Below, in pieces: positions 44,977-54,735 of a DNA stretch of 64,000 nt. The notes under the pieces were generated by a model. That model did not search any database. It had not been told where the DNA came from and saw only the letters and a program-made list of their open reading frames with translations. Where the stretch lies: positions 38,775-102,774 of the forward strand of contig NZ_JAFKFW010000019.1 in assembly GCF_017308015.1 (NCBI RefSeq), given 5' to 3'. The DNA comes from Allobosea sp. Lineage in GTDB: Bacteria > Pseudomonadota > Alphaproteobacteria > Rhizobiales > Beijerinckiaceae. The translations under genes and the position numbers were made by a program. Numbering within the stretch: position 1 is the stretch's first letter; each line of letters opens with the position of its first letter.

Positions 44977-46065
44977 ATGAGTGCGGTCGGCTCGCTCCTG
45001 CGAGATCTCGAATCCACGATGCTGCGCGGCTCGAGCGACGAGCGCGCCGACATCCTCTCGCGGCTGACGGACCTGTTCCTGGCGACAGCCATTCACATGG
45101 ACGAGGAGCAGATCGGGGTTTTCGACGTGGTGATCGGGAGGCTCTCGCGCGCCATCGAGCTGCGCGCCCGGGTCGAGCTTTCCGAACGGATCGCACCGGT
45201 TCCGAACGCGCCCAGCGGCGTCGTCCGTCAGCTCGCGCTCGACGAGATCGCCGTGGCACGCGCCGTGCTGGTGCAATCGCCGCGGCTGAACGACCAGGAT
45301 CTGGTCGCGGTCTCCGCCGCCAAGGGACGCGACCATATGCTCGCCATCACCGAGCGGCCCGAGCTCGGCGAACCCGTCACCGATTTCCTGATCCTGCGCG
45401 GCGGGCGCGTCGTGACCCATGCGGTCGCCGCGAACCAGACCGCACGCTTCTCGCGCCACGGCATGGGCGTGCTGGTGATGCGAGCGGCGCAGGACGATGC
45501 ACTGCAGGCCACGCTGGGCTTAAGGCGCGATATTCCGGCCGAACTCGTCGCCCAGCTCATGACCGCGGCCAAGAATTCGGCCCGACGCCGGCTGAGTGAA
45601 AACCTCGAACCGACGCTTGCCGGCGATGTCGACAGCGCGGTCGAGCGCGGGGCGGACGCCATCGCCGCCAGCGGCCAGATGCCGGGCGAGCTTGGCGCGA
45701 TCAGCGCCGCGCTGGTCGAAATCCGCGAGCTCAACGAAGCCGGCCTGCTCGACGAGGCCAAGGTTCGTACTTATGCTCGCGACGGCGCGACCGAGCATGC
45801 GATCTGCGGCGTCGCGGTGCTGGCGCAGCTCGGCCTGCCGGCGAGCGAGCAGATCATCCTCGGCAGCGACCGCGAGGCTGTGCTGCTGGTAGCACGTGCG
45901 CTCGGCTGGTCGTGGGAGACCACGGCGGCGCTGATCTCGCTGCGCAAGGATTTCGGCAAGTCGCAGGCCGCTGTCGACCGCGCCCGCGAAAGCTTCCGCA
46001 ACCTCGCGCAGGGCACCGCCCAGCGCGTGCTCGGCTTCCTCAGGATGCGCGACGCAAAGCCGTAA
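44977..46065 (+). CDS. DUF2336 domain-containing protein
   Basis: A 362-residue, mostly helical, soluble protein. The DUF2336 pattern, restricted to alphaproteobacteria as far as I know, is seen across the first two thirds: RADILSRLTDLFLATA, VFDVVIGRLSRAIE, VVRQLALDEIAVARAVL and QSPRLNDQDLVAVSA. Function is unknown; it resembles armadillo/HEAT-like helical repeats. It is divergent from rimP and overlaps the convergent trmB by 26 bases at its 3' end (46040-46065). GAGGA precedes the start. Confidence 0.85.
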   Translation: MSAVGSLLRDLESTMLRGSSDERADILSRLTDLFLATAIHMDEEQIGVFDVVIGRLSRAIELRARVELSERIAPVPNAPSGVVRQLALDEIAVARAVLVQSPRLNDQDLVAVSAAKGRDHMLAITERPELGEPVTDFLILRGGRVVTHAVAANQTARFSRHGMGVLVMRAAQDDALQATLGLRRDIPAELVAQLMTAAKNSARRRLSENLEPTLAGDVDSAVERGADAIAASGQMPGELGAISAALVEIRELNEAGLLDEAKVRTYARDGATEHAICGVAVLAQLGLPASEQIILGSDREAVLLVARALGWSWETTAALISLRKDFGKSQAAVDRARESFRNLAQGTAQRVLGFLRMRDAKP

Positions 46066-46729
46066 GGTAGCTGGAGATGCGGCCCTCGCGGACCGCCTTC
46101 GCCTCGTAGCGGGTGCGTATCCAGCCGGGATAGGGCGTGCGCCAGTCGCCCGGCCGTTCGTCGGTCCAGTCGAAATCGGGCGAGGCCATCAGACGCGACA
46201 GCGTCCAGCCGATATAATCGTCGATGTCGCTGGCGAAGCGGAAACGGCCGCCCGGCCTCAGCGCGCGGGCGAACAGGCCAAGCGTATGCTCCGAGACGAA
46301 GCGGCGCTTGCGCTGGCGGCGCTTCGGCCAGGGATCCGGATAGAGCAGGTCGATCGCGTCGAGGCTGCCTGCGGGCAAGCGCGGCAGCAGGAGCGCGGCA
46401 TCGTCGTCCCAAACCCGGATATTGGTCAGCCCCTCGCGCTCGGCGACCGCCAGGAACTTGGCCATGCCGTTGATGAAGGGCTCGACGCCGATGAAGCCGA
46501 TCTGCGGACTCTCGCGCATCCGCATCAGCAGATGTTCGCCGCCGCCGAAGCCGATCTCCAGCCGGACCGCCTCGACCGGCTGCGGGAATAGCGCCCTGAG
46601 ATCGGCGATCTCGCCTTCCGGCAGGCGCAGACGCGGCAACGTGTGTTCCATGAGGTGGCTCTGGCCGTCGCGCAGGGCCTTGCCCTTGCGGCGGCCGTAG
46701 AAGGCGCGGTCGTTGTCGTGCTCGGTCAT
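46040..46729 (-). CDS. trmB: tRNA (guanine-N7-)-methyltransferase
   Basis: A 229-residue SAM-dependent enzyme forming m7G46 in tRNA. Motifs: LEIGFGGGEHLL (SAM site), FIGVEPFINGMAKFL, DDAALLLPRLPAGSLDAIDLLYPDPWPKRRQRKRR (in parts; the PDPW-K-K/R-H-like signature is clear) and a C-terminal TRYEAKA. The ATG at 46729 is typical; upstream codons are not conserved. It lies 109 bases after metK with a terminator in between, so it may also have its own promoter. Confidence 0.95.
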   Translation of the reverse strand: MTEHDNDRAFYGRRKGKALRDGQSHLMEHTLPRLRLPEGEIADLRALFPQPVEAVRLEIGFGGGEHLLMRMRESPQIGFIGVEPFINGMAKFLAVAEREGLTNIRVWDDDAALLLPRLPAGSLDAIDLLYPDPWPKRRQRKRRFVSEHTLGLFARALRPGGRFRFASDIDDYIGWTLSRLMASPDFDWTDERPGDWRTPYPGWIRTRYEAKAVREGRISSYLTALRRAS

Positions 46730-46785
46730 GGCCCCGCCTTGGCTGCTCGACACGCGGACATCAAGTCCTCCGGTGCCACAGCTCA

Positions 46786-46813
46786 AACAAAAACCGGGGC
46801 TCGCGCCCCGGTT
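46786..46813 (-). terminator. Intrinsic terminator after metK
   Basis: On minus: AACCGGGGC (46813-46805), loop GCGA, GCCCCGGTT (46800-46792) followed by TTTGTTTG. A strong hairpin with a U-rich tail, 25 bases after the metK stop. Confidence 0.85.
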
Positions 46814-46838
46814 CGATGGTTCAGCTATACGTGAAGGA

Positions 46839-48044
46839 TCAGGCGACGGCCTTTTTCAGCGCGTCGACGAGATCGGTCTTCTCCCAGGAGAAGGAGCCGT
46901 CGCGGCCCGCCTTGCGGCCGAAATGGCCATAAGCCGAGGTCTTGGCATAGATCGGCTTGTTGAGGCCGAGATGGGTACGGATGCCGTTCGGCGAAAGATC
47001 GACCAGCTTGCCGAGAACGTCCTCGAGCTTGGCCTCGTCGACCTTGCCGGTGCCGTGCAGATCGACATAGATCGACAGCGGCTTGGCGACGCCGATAGCG
47101 TAGGAAAGCTGGATCGTGGCGCGGTCGGCGAGCTTGGCCGCGACGACGTTCTTGGCGAGATAGCGCGCCGCATAGGCTGCGGAACGGTCGACCTTGGTCG
47201 GGTCCTTGCCCGAGAAGGCGCCGCCGCCATGCGGAGCCGCGCCACCATAGGTGTCGACGATGATCTTGCGGCCGGTGAGGCCGGCGTCACCGTCCGGGCC
47301 GCCGATCACGAACTTGCCGGTCGGGTTGATGTGCCAGACCGTGTCCTTCGAAATCCAGCCATCCGGCAGCGCCTGACGGATATAGGGCTCGACGATCTTG
47401 CGGACGTCGGCCGAGGACAGGCTCTCGTCGAGATGCTGGGTCGAGAGCACGATCTGGGTCACGCCGACCGGCTTGCCGTTCTCGTATTTGATCGTGACCT
47501 GGCTCTTGGCGTCGGGGCCGAGCTTGGCGGCGTCGCCCTCGCCCTTCTTGCGGGCGAGCGTCAGATTTTCGAGGATCTTGTGGGCGTAATAGATCGGGGC
47601 GGGCAGCAGCTCGGGCGTCTCGCGGCTGGCATAGCCGAACATGATGCCCTGGTCGCCGGCACCCACGTCCTTGTTGCCGGACTCGTCCACGCCCTGCGCG
47701 ATGTCGGCCGACTGCGGATGCAGCAGCACGTCGATCTTGCACTTCTTCCAGTGGAAGCCGTCCTGCTCGTAGCCGATATTGCGGATCGCCTTGCGGGCCG
47801 CCGACTTCACCTTCGACTTGATCTGCTTCTCGTCGAGATGGGTGCGGACCTCGCCGGCGATGACGACGCGGTTGGTGGTCGCCAGCGTTTCGGCGGCGAC
47901 CCGAACCTTGGCGGGTTCATAGCCGGCCTTGACCGCTTCCTTAAAGAACAGATCGACGATCTCGTCGGAGATGCGGTCGCAGACCTTGTCGGGATGCCCC
48001 TCCGAGACGGACTCGCTGGTGAATAGGTAATTCTGGCGTGACAC
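46839..48044 (-). CDS. metK: S-adenosylmethionine synthetase
   Basis: A 401-residue enzyme making SAM from methionine and ATP. Signatures: [31 protein letters not shown] and [19 protein letters not shown] (each exact to the family). GTG at 48044 gives the standard [11 protein letters not shown]-terminus; an ATG at 48071 would add nine unlike residues. It follows the XRE gene by 152 bases, with a hairpin between. No SAM-riboswitch fold was evident. Confidence 0.96.
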   Translation of the reverse strand: MSRQNYLFTSESVSEGHPDKVCDRISDEIVDLFFKEAVKAGYEPAKVRVAAETLATTNRVVIAGEVRTHLDEKQIKSKVKSAARKAIRNIGYEQDGFHWKKCKIDVLLHPQSADIAQGVDESGNKDVGAGDQGIMFGYASRETPELLPAPIYYAHKILENLTLARKKGEGDAAKLGPDAKSQVTIKYENGKPVGVTQIVLSTQHLDESLSSADVRKIVEPYIRQALPDGWISKDTVWHINPTGKFVIGGPDGDAGLTGRKIIVDTYGGAAPHGGGAFSGKDPTKVDRSAAYAARYLAKNVVAAKLADRATIQLSYAIGVAKPLSIYVDLHGTGKVDEAKLEDVLGKLVDLSPNGIRTHLGLNKPIYAKTSAYGHFGRKAGRDGSFSWEKTDLVDALKKAVA

Positions 48045-48076
48045 GGTCGGGGATTCCCTGAATCGGCACATGGAAA

Positions 48077-48097
48077 GGCCGGCGCGGAACGCCGGCC
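48077..48097 (-). other. Hairpin between XRE gene and metK
   Basis: GGCCGGCG (48077-48084), loop CGGAA, CGCCGGCC (48090-48097): a perfect 8-bp stem followed on minus by only TTT. It is a weak terminator or leader structure before metK. Confidence 0.45.
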
Positions 48098-48196
48098 AAT
48101 GGACACATGGTCATTGCAGCGGACGCGTTCGCCGTCAAGCGGAATATCCGCTCATCGGGAAGATCGTTCGTCACACCGAACGAAATGAGCGCGATA

Positions 48197-48610
48197 TCAC
48201 GCCGTTCCGGCGTCTTCCTCCGCCAGGGCCTCGACGAGATCGATGATCCGCCGGCGCACCCGGCCGCTCTTGATCCGCGTGAAGGCCTTTGTGAGCTGCA
48301 CGCCTTCGCTGGTCGTGAGGAACTCGGAAATATACGTCGTCGCCGCGGAATCGGCGAAGCCGGGCTCCGGCATGTCGCCGGTCGGGGCACCATCGAAGAA
48401 GAAGGCCACCGGCACATCCAGCATCTTGGCGATCTGCTGCAGGCGGCTCGCGCTGATGCGGTTGGAGCCCTTCTCGTATTTCTGCACCTGCTGGAAGGTC
48501 AGCCCAAGGGCTTCGCCCAGCTTTTCCTGGCTGACGCCCGCCAGCATCCGACGCATGCGGACGCGGCTGCCGACATGCTTGTCGATCGGATTGGGGACCT
48601 TCTTGATCAT
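48197..48610 (-). CDS. XRE-family transcriptional regulator
   Basis: A 137-residue DNA-binding protein. The N-terminal HTH_3 domain (about 12-68) reads VGSRVRMRRMLAGVSQEKLGEALGLTFQQVQKYEKG in sequence blocks, followed by RISASRLQQIAKMLDVPVAFFFDG. The C-terminal half (about 75-137) is a short helical tail typical of the alphaproteobacterial group found between lnt and metK. The conserved place suggests control of metK or its own operon, but the target is not shown. AGGGTG precedes the ATG. Confidence 0.88.
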   Translation of the reverse strand: MIKKVPNPIDKHVGSRVRMRRMLAGVSQEKLGEALGLTFQQVQKYEKGSNRISASRLQQIAKMLDVPVAFFFDGAPTGDMPEPGFADSAATTYISEFLTTSEGVQLTKAFTRIKSGRVRRRIIDLVEALAEEDAGTA

Positions 48611-48736
48611 GATTCACCCTGCTCAGGCATCAGTGTCATGACCAGGAGCCGCCATCCTGGTCGGCGCGGTAACCGTCCCTTTATTATAGGCTTCACGGCT
48701 AATCCACCCTCTGCCGCGAAAAAGTTCCAATCGGGA

Positions 48737-50332
48737 TCATTCCCGTGCGCGGAAGCGGGAGAACCCGAGGAAAAGCAGCAGAAGCCCGGCGAAGACGAAG
48801 TCTCCCGCCCTTCCATAGAGCGTGATGGGGCCAGGGCGCGGCAAGCCCGAGTCCAGCACGCCCTCGACGCCGAGAGGCAGGCTCGCCACCGTCCGGCCGT
48901 AAGCATCGACCACTGCCGAAATCCCGGTATTGGCGACGCGTACCAGCGGCAGGCCTTCCTCGATGCTGCGCAGGCGCGCCTGCGCGAAATGCTGGTAGGG
49001 GCCGCTGGTCTGGCCGAACCAGCCGTCATTGGTCAGATTCAGGAAATAGCCGGCGCGGGGACCGCGCGCAGCGACCTCGCCGGGAAACACCGCCTCGTAG
49101 CAGATCAAGGGTGCCGCAGCGGGCAGGCCCTTGATCGCGAGCGGCGTCCGGGCGCTTCCGGCCGCGAAGCCGCCGGGAATCGAGACGAACTGGGACAGAC
49201 CGACGCCCCGGATCAGGGTATCGAGGAACGGCGGCAGGTATTCGCCGAAGGGGACGAGATGGACCTTGTCGTAGCTGGCGAGGACGACACCCTCATCATT
49301 GACCACCTGGATGGCATTGTAGATCGGCGGTCGGCTTTCGCCGGGCAACGTTTCGCCTGCACGTGCCGCGCCCGTGATCAGAGTCACGTCGGGCGGCAGC
49401 ACAGCAGCGATGCGGGACAAGGCACCGGGCGTGCGGCCCAGCAGGAAGGGGAAGGCCGATTCCGGCCAGATGAGATGCGTGACGTTCTGGAGGCCGGGTG
49501 TGGTCGGGCTGGTCGCCCGGTCGCTCAAGGCCAGGTAATTGTTGAGGATGGCCTCACCGTTGCGCCCGTTGAACTTGGCATCCTGCGGTAGATTGGGCTG
49601 CATCAGCCGGAGCTTCACCCCGGCCACGAGCGGGGAAGGATTCGCCGGCAGGCGCCAGAATCCGAAGGCGAGGAGGCCGGCCAGCGCGGCGAGAGCCAGG
49701 AGTGGCGGCACATTACGCCCGGATGGTGTCCGCGCCGTCCCGAGCACAGCCGGAGCCGCGCCGATCGCTACCGCGAACAGGGTCAGGCCATAGAGCCCAA
49801 CGAGCGAGGCAGCCTGGGCGAGGTGAATCTCGCCCGCCAGCATCATGCCGTAGAGGTTCCAGGGAAAGCCGGTCAGGACATGGCCGCGCAGCCACTCGCT
49901 GAGCGCCAGCATCGCGGCGAGCATGAGGATGCGCCCGGCTCCCTCGGGCCACGCCAGACGCGCCAGACCGAAAGCGCAGGCCGGGAAGACCGCGAGGAAG
50001 GCCGGCAAGGCGACGACGCCGAGCGGCATCGCCCAGGCAAATTTGTCGGCCTCGACGAGAAAGGCGGCGCCGAGCCACCACAAGCCGGCGAGGAAGAAAC
50101 CGAAACCCCACCACCAGCCGACGGCGAAGGCGGCCCTGAAGCGGCGCCAGGCAGTGATGCCCACGGCGCCGTCGATCAGCCAAACGGCGACGGTCATCGG
50201 CACGACGATAACAGGCCAGAGATCGAGCGGCGGCAAGGCAAGCGCGCCGCTTGCGCCGGCAGCGAGCGCAATCAGGCGCTTCCGCCAGCCCCAGCCCAGA
50301 ATGACGGCCTCGGCTGCCCCCGCCAGCCCCAT
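48737..50332 (-). CDS. lnt: Apolipoprotein N-acyltransferase
   Basis: A 531-residue inner-membrane enzyme adding the third acyl chain to lipoproteins. About seven N-terminal TM helices (1-210), then the nitrilase domain (about 240-500) with the triad: Glu in WPESAFPF, Lys in YDKVHLVPFGEYLP and Cys in LICYEAVFP. A last TM lies at the C-terminus. The ATG at 50332 shares its A with the corC stop (TGATG), so translation is coupled; the open frame to 50380 is only the overlap. Confidence 0.94.
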   Translation of the reverse strand: MGLAGAAEAVILGWGWRKRLIALAAGASGALALPPLDLWPVIVVPMTVAVWLIDGAVGITAWRRFRAAFAVGWWWGFGFFLAGLWWLGAAFLVEADKFAWAMPLGVVALPAFLAVFPACAFGLARLAWPEGAGRILMLAAMLALSEWLRGHVLTGFPWNLYGMMLAGEIHLAQAASLVGLYGLTLFAVAIGAAPAVLGTARTPSGRNVPPLLALAALAGLLAFGFWRLPANPSPLVAGVKLRLMQPNLPQDAKFNGRNGEAILNNYLALSDRATSPTTPGLQNVTHLIWPESAFPFLLGRTPGALSRIAAVLPPDVTLITGAARAGETLPGESRPPIYNAIQVVNDEGVVLASYDKVHLVPFGEYLPPFLDTLIRGVGLSQFVSIPGGFAAGSARTPLAIKGLPAAAPLICYEAVFPGEVAARGPRAGYFLNLTNDGWFGQTSGPYQHFAQARLRSIEEGLPLVRVANTGISAVVDAYGRTVASLPLGVEGVLDSGLPRPGPITLYGRAGDFVFAGLLLLFLGFSRFRARE

Positions 50333-51321
50333 CAGCCCGGTTCCATCGCCGCTTCTTCGGCCGCGGGTTCGCCGCGGCAATGGATGGTCAGGCGCTTCAC
50401 GCGCCGCTGATCGGAATCAAGTATCTCGAAGCTGAGCCCATCCGGGCCCTTCACCGTCTCTCCCAGAGCCGGGACGCGCCCGGCGAGCGTGACGATCAGC
50501 CCACCCAGCGTATCGATGTCGTCGGCGACCTCGTTGCCGGAGAGATCGACTCCGGTCGCGTCCTTGAGTTCGGCCAGCGTCGCGCGTGCATCCGCGGTGA
50601 AGCGGTTCTCGCCGGCCGGAACGATCGGCGTCTCCTCGAGATCATGCTCGTCCTCGATATCGCCGACGACGATCTCGATCAGATCCTCGATCGAGACGAG
50701 GCCATCGGTCCCGCCATACTCGTCGATGACGAGCGCGATATGGGTGCGGGTCGACTGCATGCGCACGAGCAGGTCGACCGCCGGCATCGAGGGTGGAACA
50801 TAGAGGACGGGACGCAACAGCTTCGTCTCGGTGAGCGGCGTCGAGAGGTCCACGGACGAGAGCGTATGCGGGATGGCGAGCTTGCCGTTCTCTTCCGGCG
50901 GCTGGTTCTCCCCCGGCCGGGCCTTCTCGGCAATGTATTCGAGGAAGTCGCGGATATGGACCATGCCGCGGGGGTCATCGAGCGTGTCGTCGAAAACCGG
51001 CAGGCGCGAATGGCCGGCCGTTCGGAAATGCGCGAGCAATTCATCCAGCGTCGCCTCGGCCGGGACAGCGACGATATCGGCGCGCGGGATCATCACGTCG
51101 CCGACGCGGCGCTCGCGCAAGCTCAGCACATTGCTGAGCATCGCGCGCTCCTGGGTGGAGAGATCGGCGAGCTCGCCATTCTCCTCGGCCAGGGCCTCGA
51201 CGATCTCCTCGCGGGCGGTGCCGCCGGCACGCAGACCGAGGCGTTCGAGGAATTGGCCGAGCCAATGGCCGAGGCCACGGCCGGCGGTTTCGTTCTGGGA
51301 TTGTCGACTGTCGTCGCTCAT
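50332..51321 (-). CDS. corC: CBS-domain protein, CorC/HlyC family
   Basis: A 329-residue cytoplasmic protein. An N-terminal part with ERAMLSNVLSLRERRVGDVMIPRADIVAVP opens the first CBS domain (about 70-135). The second CBS (about 160-225) contains HIALVIDEYGGTDGLVSIEDLIEIVVGDIEDE. The C-terminal transporter-associated CorC_HlyC domain has LGGLIVTLAGRVPALGE. No TM domain is present, as usual for the ybeX type. The family is linked to Mg/Co efflux and, with ybeY, to ribosome upkeep. It lies 12 bases after ybeY. Confidence 0.92.
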   Translation of the reverse strand: MSDDSRQSQNETAGRGLGHWLGQFLERLGLRAGGTAREEIVEALAEENGELADLSTQERAMLSNVLSLRERRVGDVMIPRADIVAVPAEATLDELLAHFRTAGHSRLPVFDDTLDDPRGMVHIRDFLEYIAEKARPGENQPPEENGKLAIPHTLSSVDLSTPLTETKLLRPVLYVPPSMPAVDLLVRMQSTRTHIALVIDEYGGTDGLVSIEDLIEIVVGDIEDEHDLEETPIVPAGENRFTADARATLAELKDATGVDLSGNEVADDIDTLGGLIVTLAGRVPALGETVKGPDGLSFEILDSDQRRVKRLTIHCRGEPAAEEAAMEPG

Positions 51322-51333
51322 GATCGCGGGGAC

Positions 51334-51906
51334 TTATACGGAAGAGGGGCTGGGCGCCGTGACAAGCTCGGCACCGGCATAGGGGTCGGCCACGCCGAGA
51401 CGAGCGAGGGCTGCGACTTCGAGCGCTTCCATGCGGCGCGCTTCGGCCTCGGTCTCGTGATCCTCACCGAGGAGATGGAGCAGGCCGTGGATGGCGAGAT
51501 GGCGCAGATGGTCCGCCACGCTTTTGGATTCGGCTTCCGCCTCGCGCAGCACCGTCTCATAGGCGATGACGATGTCGCCGAGCAGCGGGCTTTGGGTGAT
51601 GCGCTCCGCCGGCGCGGCCGGAAAGGAGAGCACGTTCGTCGCCTTGTCGAAGCCGCGCCAGTCGCGGTTGACGATGCGGATGCGCCTATCGTCGGTCAGC
51701 AGCAGGCTGAGCTCGGCCCCGGGCATGGGCTTGCGCGGGGATACCGCGATTCCGGCCTCCAGCGCCTCGTTCAGCAGCGCACGCAGGCCCGGCAGCTTGC
51801 CGAACTCGTGCCAGCGACGCGACTGCGCCCTGACGTCGAGATGGATCTCAGGAGACGTCTTCTCGGGTGGCGGCGCCGAGCGCCGCCCGCGAGGTCGATC
51901 GTTCAT
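51334..51906 (-). CDS. ybeY: rRNA maturation endoribonuclease YbeY
   Basis: A 190-residue zinc-dependent RNase in 16S rRNA processing and ribosome quality control. The metal motif is complete: HLAIHGLLHLLGEDHE (HGxxHxxGxDH). Also NRDWRGFDKATNVLSFP. The start overlaps the phoH stop by four bases (51903-51906). The order phoH-ybeY-corC-lnt is strongly conserved in proteobacteria. Confidence 0.95.
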   Translation of the reverse strand: MNDRPRGRRSAPPPEKTSPEIHLDVRAQSRRWHEFGKLPGLRALLNEALEAGIAVSPRKPMPGAELSLLLTDDRRIRIVNRDWRGFDKATNVLSFPAAPAERITQSPLLGDIVIAYETVLREAEAESKSVADHLRHLAIHGLLHLLGEDHETEAEARRMEALEVAALARLGVADPYAGAELVTAPSPSSV

Positions 51907-53183
51907 CGCGGCCGCTCCCGCGCCAACATCCGCTTCAGCCCTTCGCTGTCGCCTTCCCGGTGGAGATCCGGGGGCGTTTCGGGATTGCGCAAGCGCTCCT
52001 CCCGTTCCGCGCGCTCATGACGCGCCGCGCTCTCATAGGCCATGACGATGCGTCGCACCAGTTCATGCCTGACGACGTCTCCTTCCTCGAAGCGGGCATA
52101 GCCGACACCCTCGACATCCTTGAGGAGCTTCACCGCCTCGACCAGGCCGGAACGCTGGCCCGGAGGCAGGTCGATCTGCGAGGGATCGCCGGTGATGATC
52201 ATGCGCGAGCCTTCACCCAGGCGGGTCAGGAACATCTTCATCTGCATGGAGGTGGCGTTCTGGGCCTCGTCGAGGAGCACCACGGCATTGGTCAGGGTGC
52301 GGCCGCGCATGAAAGCGAGCGGCGCAATCTCGATCATGCCGGTCTGCAGGCCGCGCTCGACATGGCGCGCCTCCATGAAATCGTTCAACGCGTCGTAGAT
52401 CGGGCGCAGATAGGGATCGACCTTCTCGCGCATGTCGCCCGGCAGGAAGCCGAGCCGCTCGCCGGCTTCCACCGCCGGGCGCGACAGGATCATGCGCTCG
52501 ACCACACCCTGCTCGATCAGCGACACCGCATGGCCGACCGCGAGCCAGGTCTTGCCGGTGCCGGCCGGGCCCTCGGCGAGAACGAGCTCGTGACGCTTGA
52601 GCTGGCGCAGATAGGCGTCCTGCGCGGCGTTGCGTGCGCGGACCGGCCCACGCTTGCGCGTCACGACCGCATCGAACGAAGCCTTGGCGGCATCCGCCGT
52701 CGGAAACAGCGAGCGCTGGACGTTGCTTTCCTCGATCGCGCCGTCGACCTCGCCGAGCGTGACCGGCGCGCCGGCCTTGGCCCGGGCATAGAGCGTCTTC
52801 AGCACACGCCCGGCCTGCTCGGCCGTCTCACGAGCGCCCTTCACGGTGACGTGATTGCCGTTGGGGCTGACCACGACGCCGAGCCGGCGCTCGAGATGGG
52901 CGAGATTCTGATCGTACTGGCCGAAGACGAGGTTTGCGAGGCGGTTGTCGTCGAAGGAGAGCACGACCTCGGTCGCCGCAAGCCCCTCACGGCCCGCGCT
53001 TTCGCGCACGCCGCCCTCGGGGCGGGTGGGCGCGAGATCGCGCCGCGGGTTCCGGTCGGGTCTTTGCGTCGAATCAGCTTGTGCCAAATGCGTCGCCTCG
53101 CTTCGGGCCGGAGTGGCGGATGGCCTGTCGCCGGCACCTGTTCCAGACGGGCAGGAGTGCCCGGCCGGGTCGTCTCGCAGCAT
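51903..53183 (-). CDS. phoH: PhoH-like ATPase (YbeZ)
   Basis: A 426-residue ATPase. Walker A GPAGTGKTWLAVG (about 235), SRPAVEAGERLGFLPGD, Walker B VVLLDEAQNAT and ITGDPSQIDLP are exact. The N-terminal KH-like region has LERRLGVVVSPNGNHVTVKG. Function is probably RNA-related with YbeY. The true start is unclear: the first about 60 residues after the ATG at 53183 are disordered and unlike the family. A start nearer 53090 is possible. It follows miaB by 75 bases. Confidence 0.93.
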   Translation of the reverse strand: MLRDDPAGHSCPSGTGAGDRPSATPARSEATHLAQADSTQRPDRNPRRDLAPTRPEGGVRESAGREGLAATEVVLSFDDNRLANLVFGQYDQNLAHLERRLGVVVSPNGNHVTVKGARETAEQAGRVLKTLYARAKAGAPVTLGEVDGAIEESNVQRSLFPTADAAKASFDAVVTRKRGPVRARNAAQDAYLRQLKRHELVLAEGPAGTGKTWLAVGHAVSLIEQGVVERMILSRPAVEAGERLGFLPGDMREKVDPYLRPIYDALNDFMEARHVERGLQTGMIEIAPLAFMRGRTLTNAVVLLDEAQNATSMQMKMFLTRLGEGSRMIITGDPSQIDLPPGQRSGLVEAVKLLKDVEGVGYARFEEGDVVRHELVRRIVMAYESAARHERAEREERLRNPETPPDLHREGDSEGLKRMLARERPR

Positions 53184-53258
53184 AACCGGACGCAACGATT
53201 TCAGCCTGATGACAGGCCACCACCCGTCCCTCGCAAGCGGCAATGTGACCGGGCGCGT

Positions 53259-54629
53259 TCAAGCGGCCAGGCCCTTTCCGTCGCTATCCCCGGCTTCCGT
53301 CAGCCGGCCGAAAAGCGAATTCGTGCTCGTCTTCTCGATCACCACCCGCACGATATCGCCGATTTGATTCGCGTCGCTCTCGATCTGCACAGCCTGCAGA
53401 TAGGGTGACTTGCCCGCAAGCTGTCCCGGATAGCGTCCCACCCTTTCCAAGAGGACATCCACCGTGCGCCCGATCATGGCGCGGTTGAAGGCCTGCCGGT
53501 GATGCTCGATGCGCTCCTGCAAACGGTAGAGCCGCTCGTTCATCAGCTCGCGTGGAATCTGCGCGTCGAGATCGGCCGCCGGAGTGCCGGGGCGCGGCGA
53601 ATAGTTGAAGGAATAGCTGGAAGCGAAGCCGATCTCGTCGACGAGGCGGATCGTGTCCTCGAAATCGGCGTCAGTCTCGCCCGGGAAGCCGACGATGAAA
53701 TCCGAGGAGAGCGCGATATCGGGCCTTGCCTCGCGGATGCGTTCGATCAGGCGGCGGTACTCGTCGCCGGTATGCTTCCGGTTCATCGCGGCGAGGATGC
53801 GGTCCGAACCCGCCTGCACCGGCAGATGCAGGAAGGGCATGACCTGCGGCAGGTCGCGATGGGCCGCGATGAGATCGTCGCCCATGTCGCGTGGGTGGCT
53901 GGTGGTATAGCGGATGCGGGCGATGCCCGGCACCTCCGCGACGCGGTGCATCAGGCGCGCCAGGCTCCAGACGGCACCGTCCGGGCCCTCGCCATGATAG
54001 GCGTTGACGTTCTGGCCGATCAGGGTGACGTCGCGCACGCCGGCGTCGGCGAGGCGCTCGACCTCGGCCATGATCTGCGCGACCGGCCGGGAGAACTCGG
54101 CGCCGCGCGTATAGGGCACGACGCAGAAGGCGCAGAACTTGTCGCAACCTTCCTGAACCGTGACGAAGGCCGAGACGCCGCGCGCCAGAATAGCCTGCCG
54201 CTTCGGCGCCGGAAGGAAGCCGAACTTGTCCTCGACCGGCAGGTCGGTATCGACGACGCGGCGCTTGTGGGCCTCGGCCAGAAGCTCGGGCAGGCGATGA
54301 TAGGCCTGCGGACCGACCACGAGATCGACGGCGGGCTGACGTCGCTGGATCTCGCTGCCCTCGGCCTGCGCGACGCAGCCGGCAACGACGATCCTCGTCT
54401 CCTGGCCTTGCGCGCCCTGGGCGTTCTTGAGGTCACGGAGCTTGCCGAGCTCGGTATAGACCTTCTGCACCGCCCGGTCGCGGATATGGCAGGTATTGAG
54501 CAGAATCAGGTCCGCGCCATCGGGCGTCGCCGCTTCCTCATAGCCCTGATGGCTCAGGATGTCGGCCATGCGCTGCCCGTCATAGACGTTCATCTGGCAG
54601 CCGAAGGACTTGATATGGACTTTCTTCAT
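53259..54629 (-). CDS. miaB: tRNA-2-methylthio-N6-dimethylallyladenosine synthase
   Basis: A 456-residue radical-SAM methylthiotransferase acting on A37 of tRNA. N-terminal UPF0004 domain with [20 protein letters not shown] and [10 protein letters not shown] (three auxiliary-cluster Cys). The radical-SAM motif is [15 protein letters not shown] (CxxxCxxC). The TRAM domain is at the end. The ATG at 54629 gives the canonical [11 protein letters not shown] start; upstream codons run into the plsC gap. Confidence 0.96.
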   Translation of the reverse strand: MKKVHIKSFGCQMNVYDGQRMADILSHQGYEEAATPDGADLILLNTCHIRDRAVQKVYTELGKLRDLKNAQGAQGQETRIVVAGCVAQAEGSEIQRRQPAVDLVVGPQAYHRLPELLAEAHKRRVVDTDLPVEDKFGFLPAPKRQAILARGVSAFVTVQEGCDKFCAFCVVPYTRGAEFSRPVAQIMAEVERLADAGVRDVTLIGQNVNAYHGEGPDGAVWSLARLMHRVAEVPGIARIRYTTSHPRDMGDDLIAAHRDLPQVMPFLHLPVQAGSDRILAAMNRKHTGDEYRRLIERIREARPDIALSSDFIVGFPGETDADFEDTIRLVDEIGFASSYSFNYSPRPGTPAADLDAQIPRELMNERLYRLQERIEHHRQAFNRAMIGRTVDVLLERVGRYPGQLAGKSPYLQAVQIESDANQIGDIVRVVIEKTSTNSLFGRLTEAGDSDGKGLAA

Positions 54630-54735
54630 CGCGGCAGATCGGGTCTCCAAAACGCATCCTTTACTGCGGATCGGGCGCCTTGGAAACGGCTGCGGGATGC
54701 AAAGCGAGCGACGGCTGGCCGCGGAGCAGCCGGCG

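Noticed and set aside
48045-48196. SAM or SAM/SAH riboswitch before metK
   Set aside because: Only a simple 8-bp hairpin is visible; I could not find the conserved core or pseudoknot elements of a SAM-responsive RNA.
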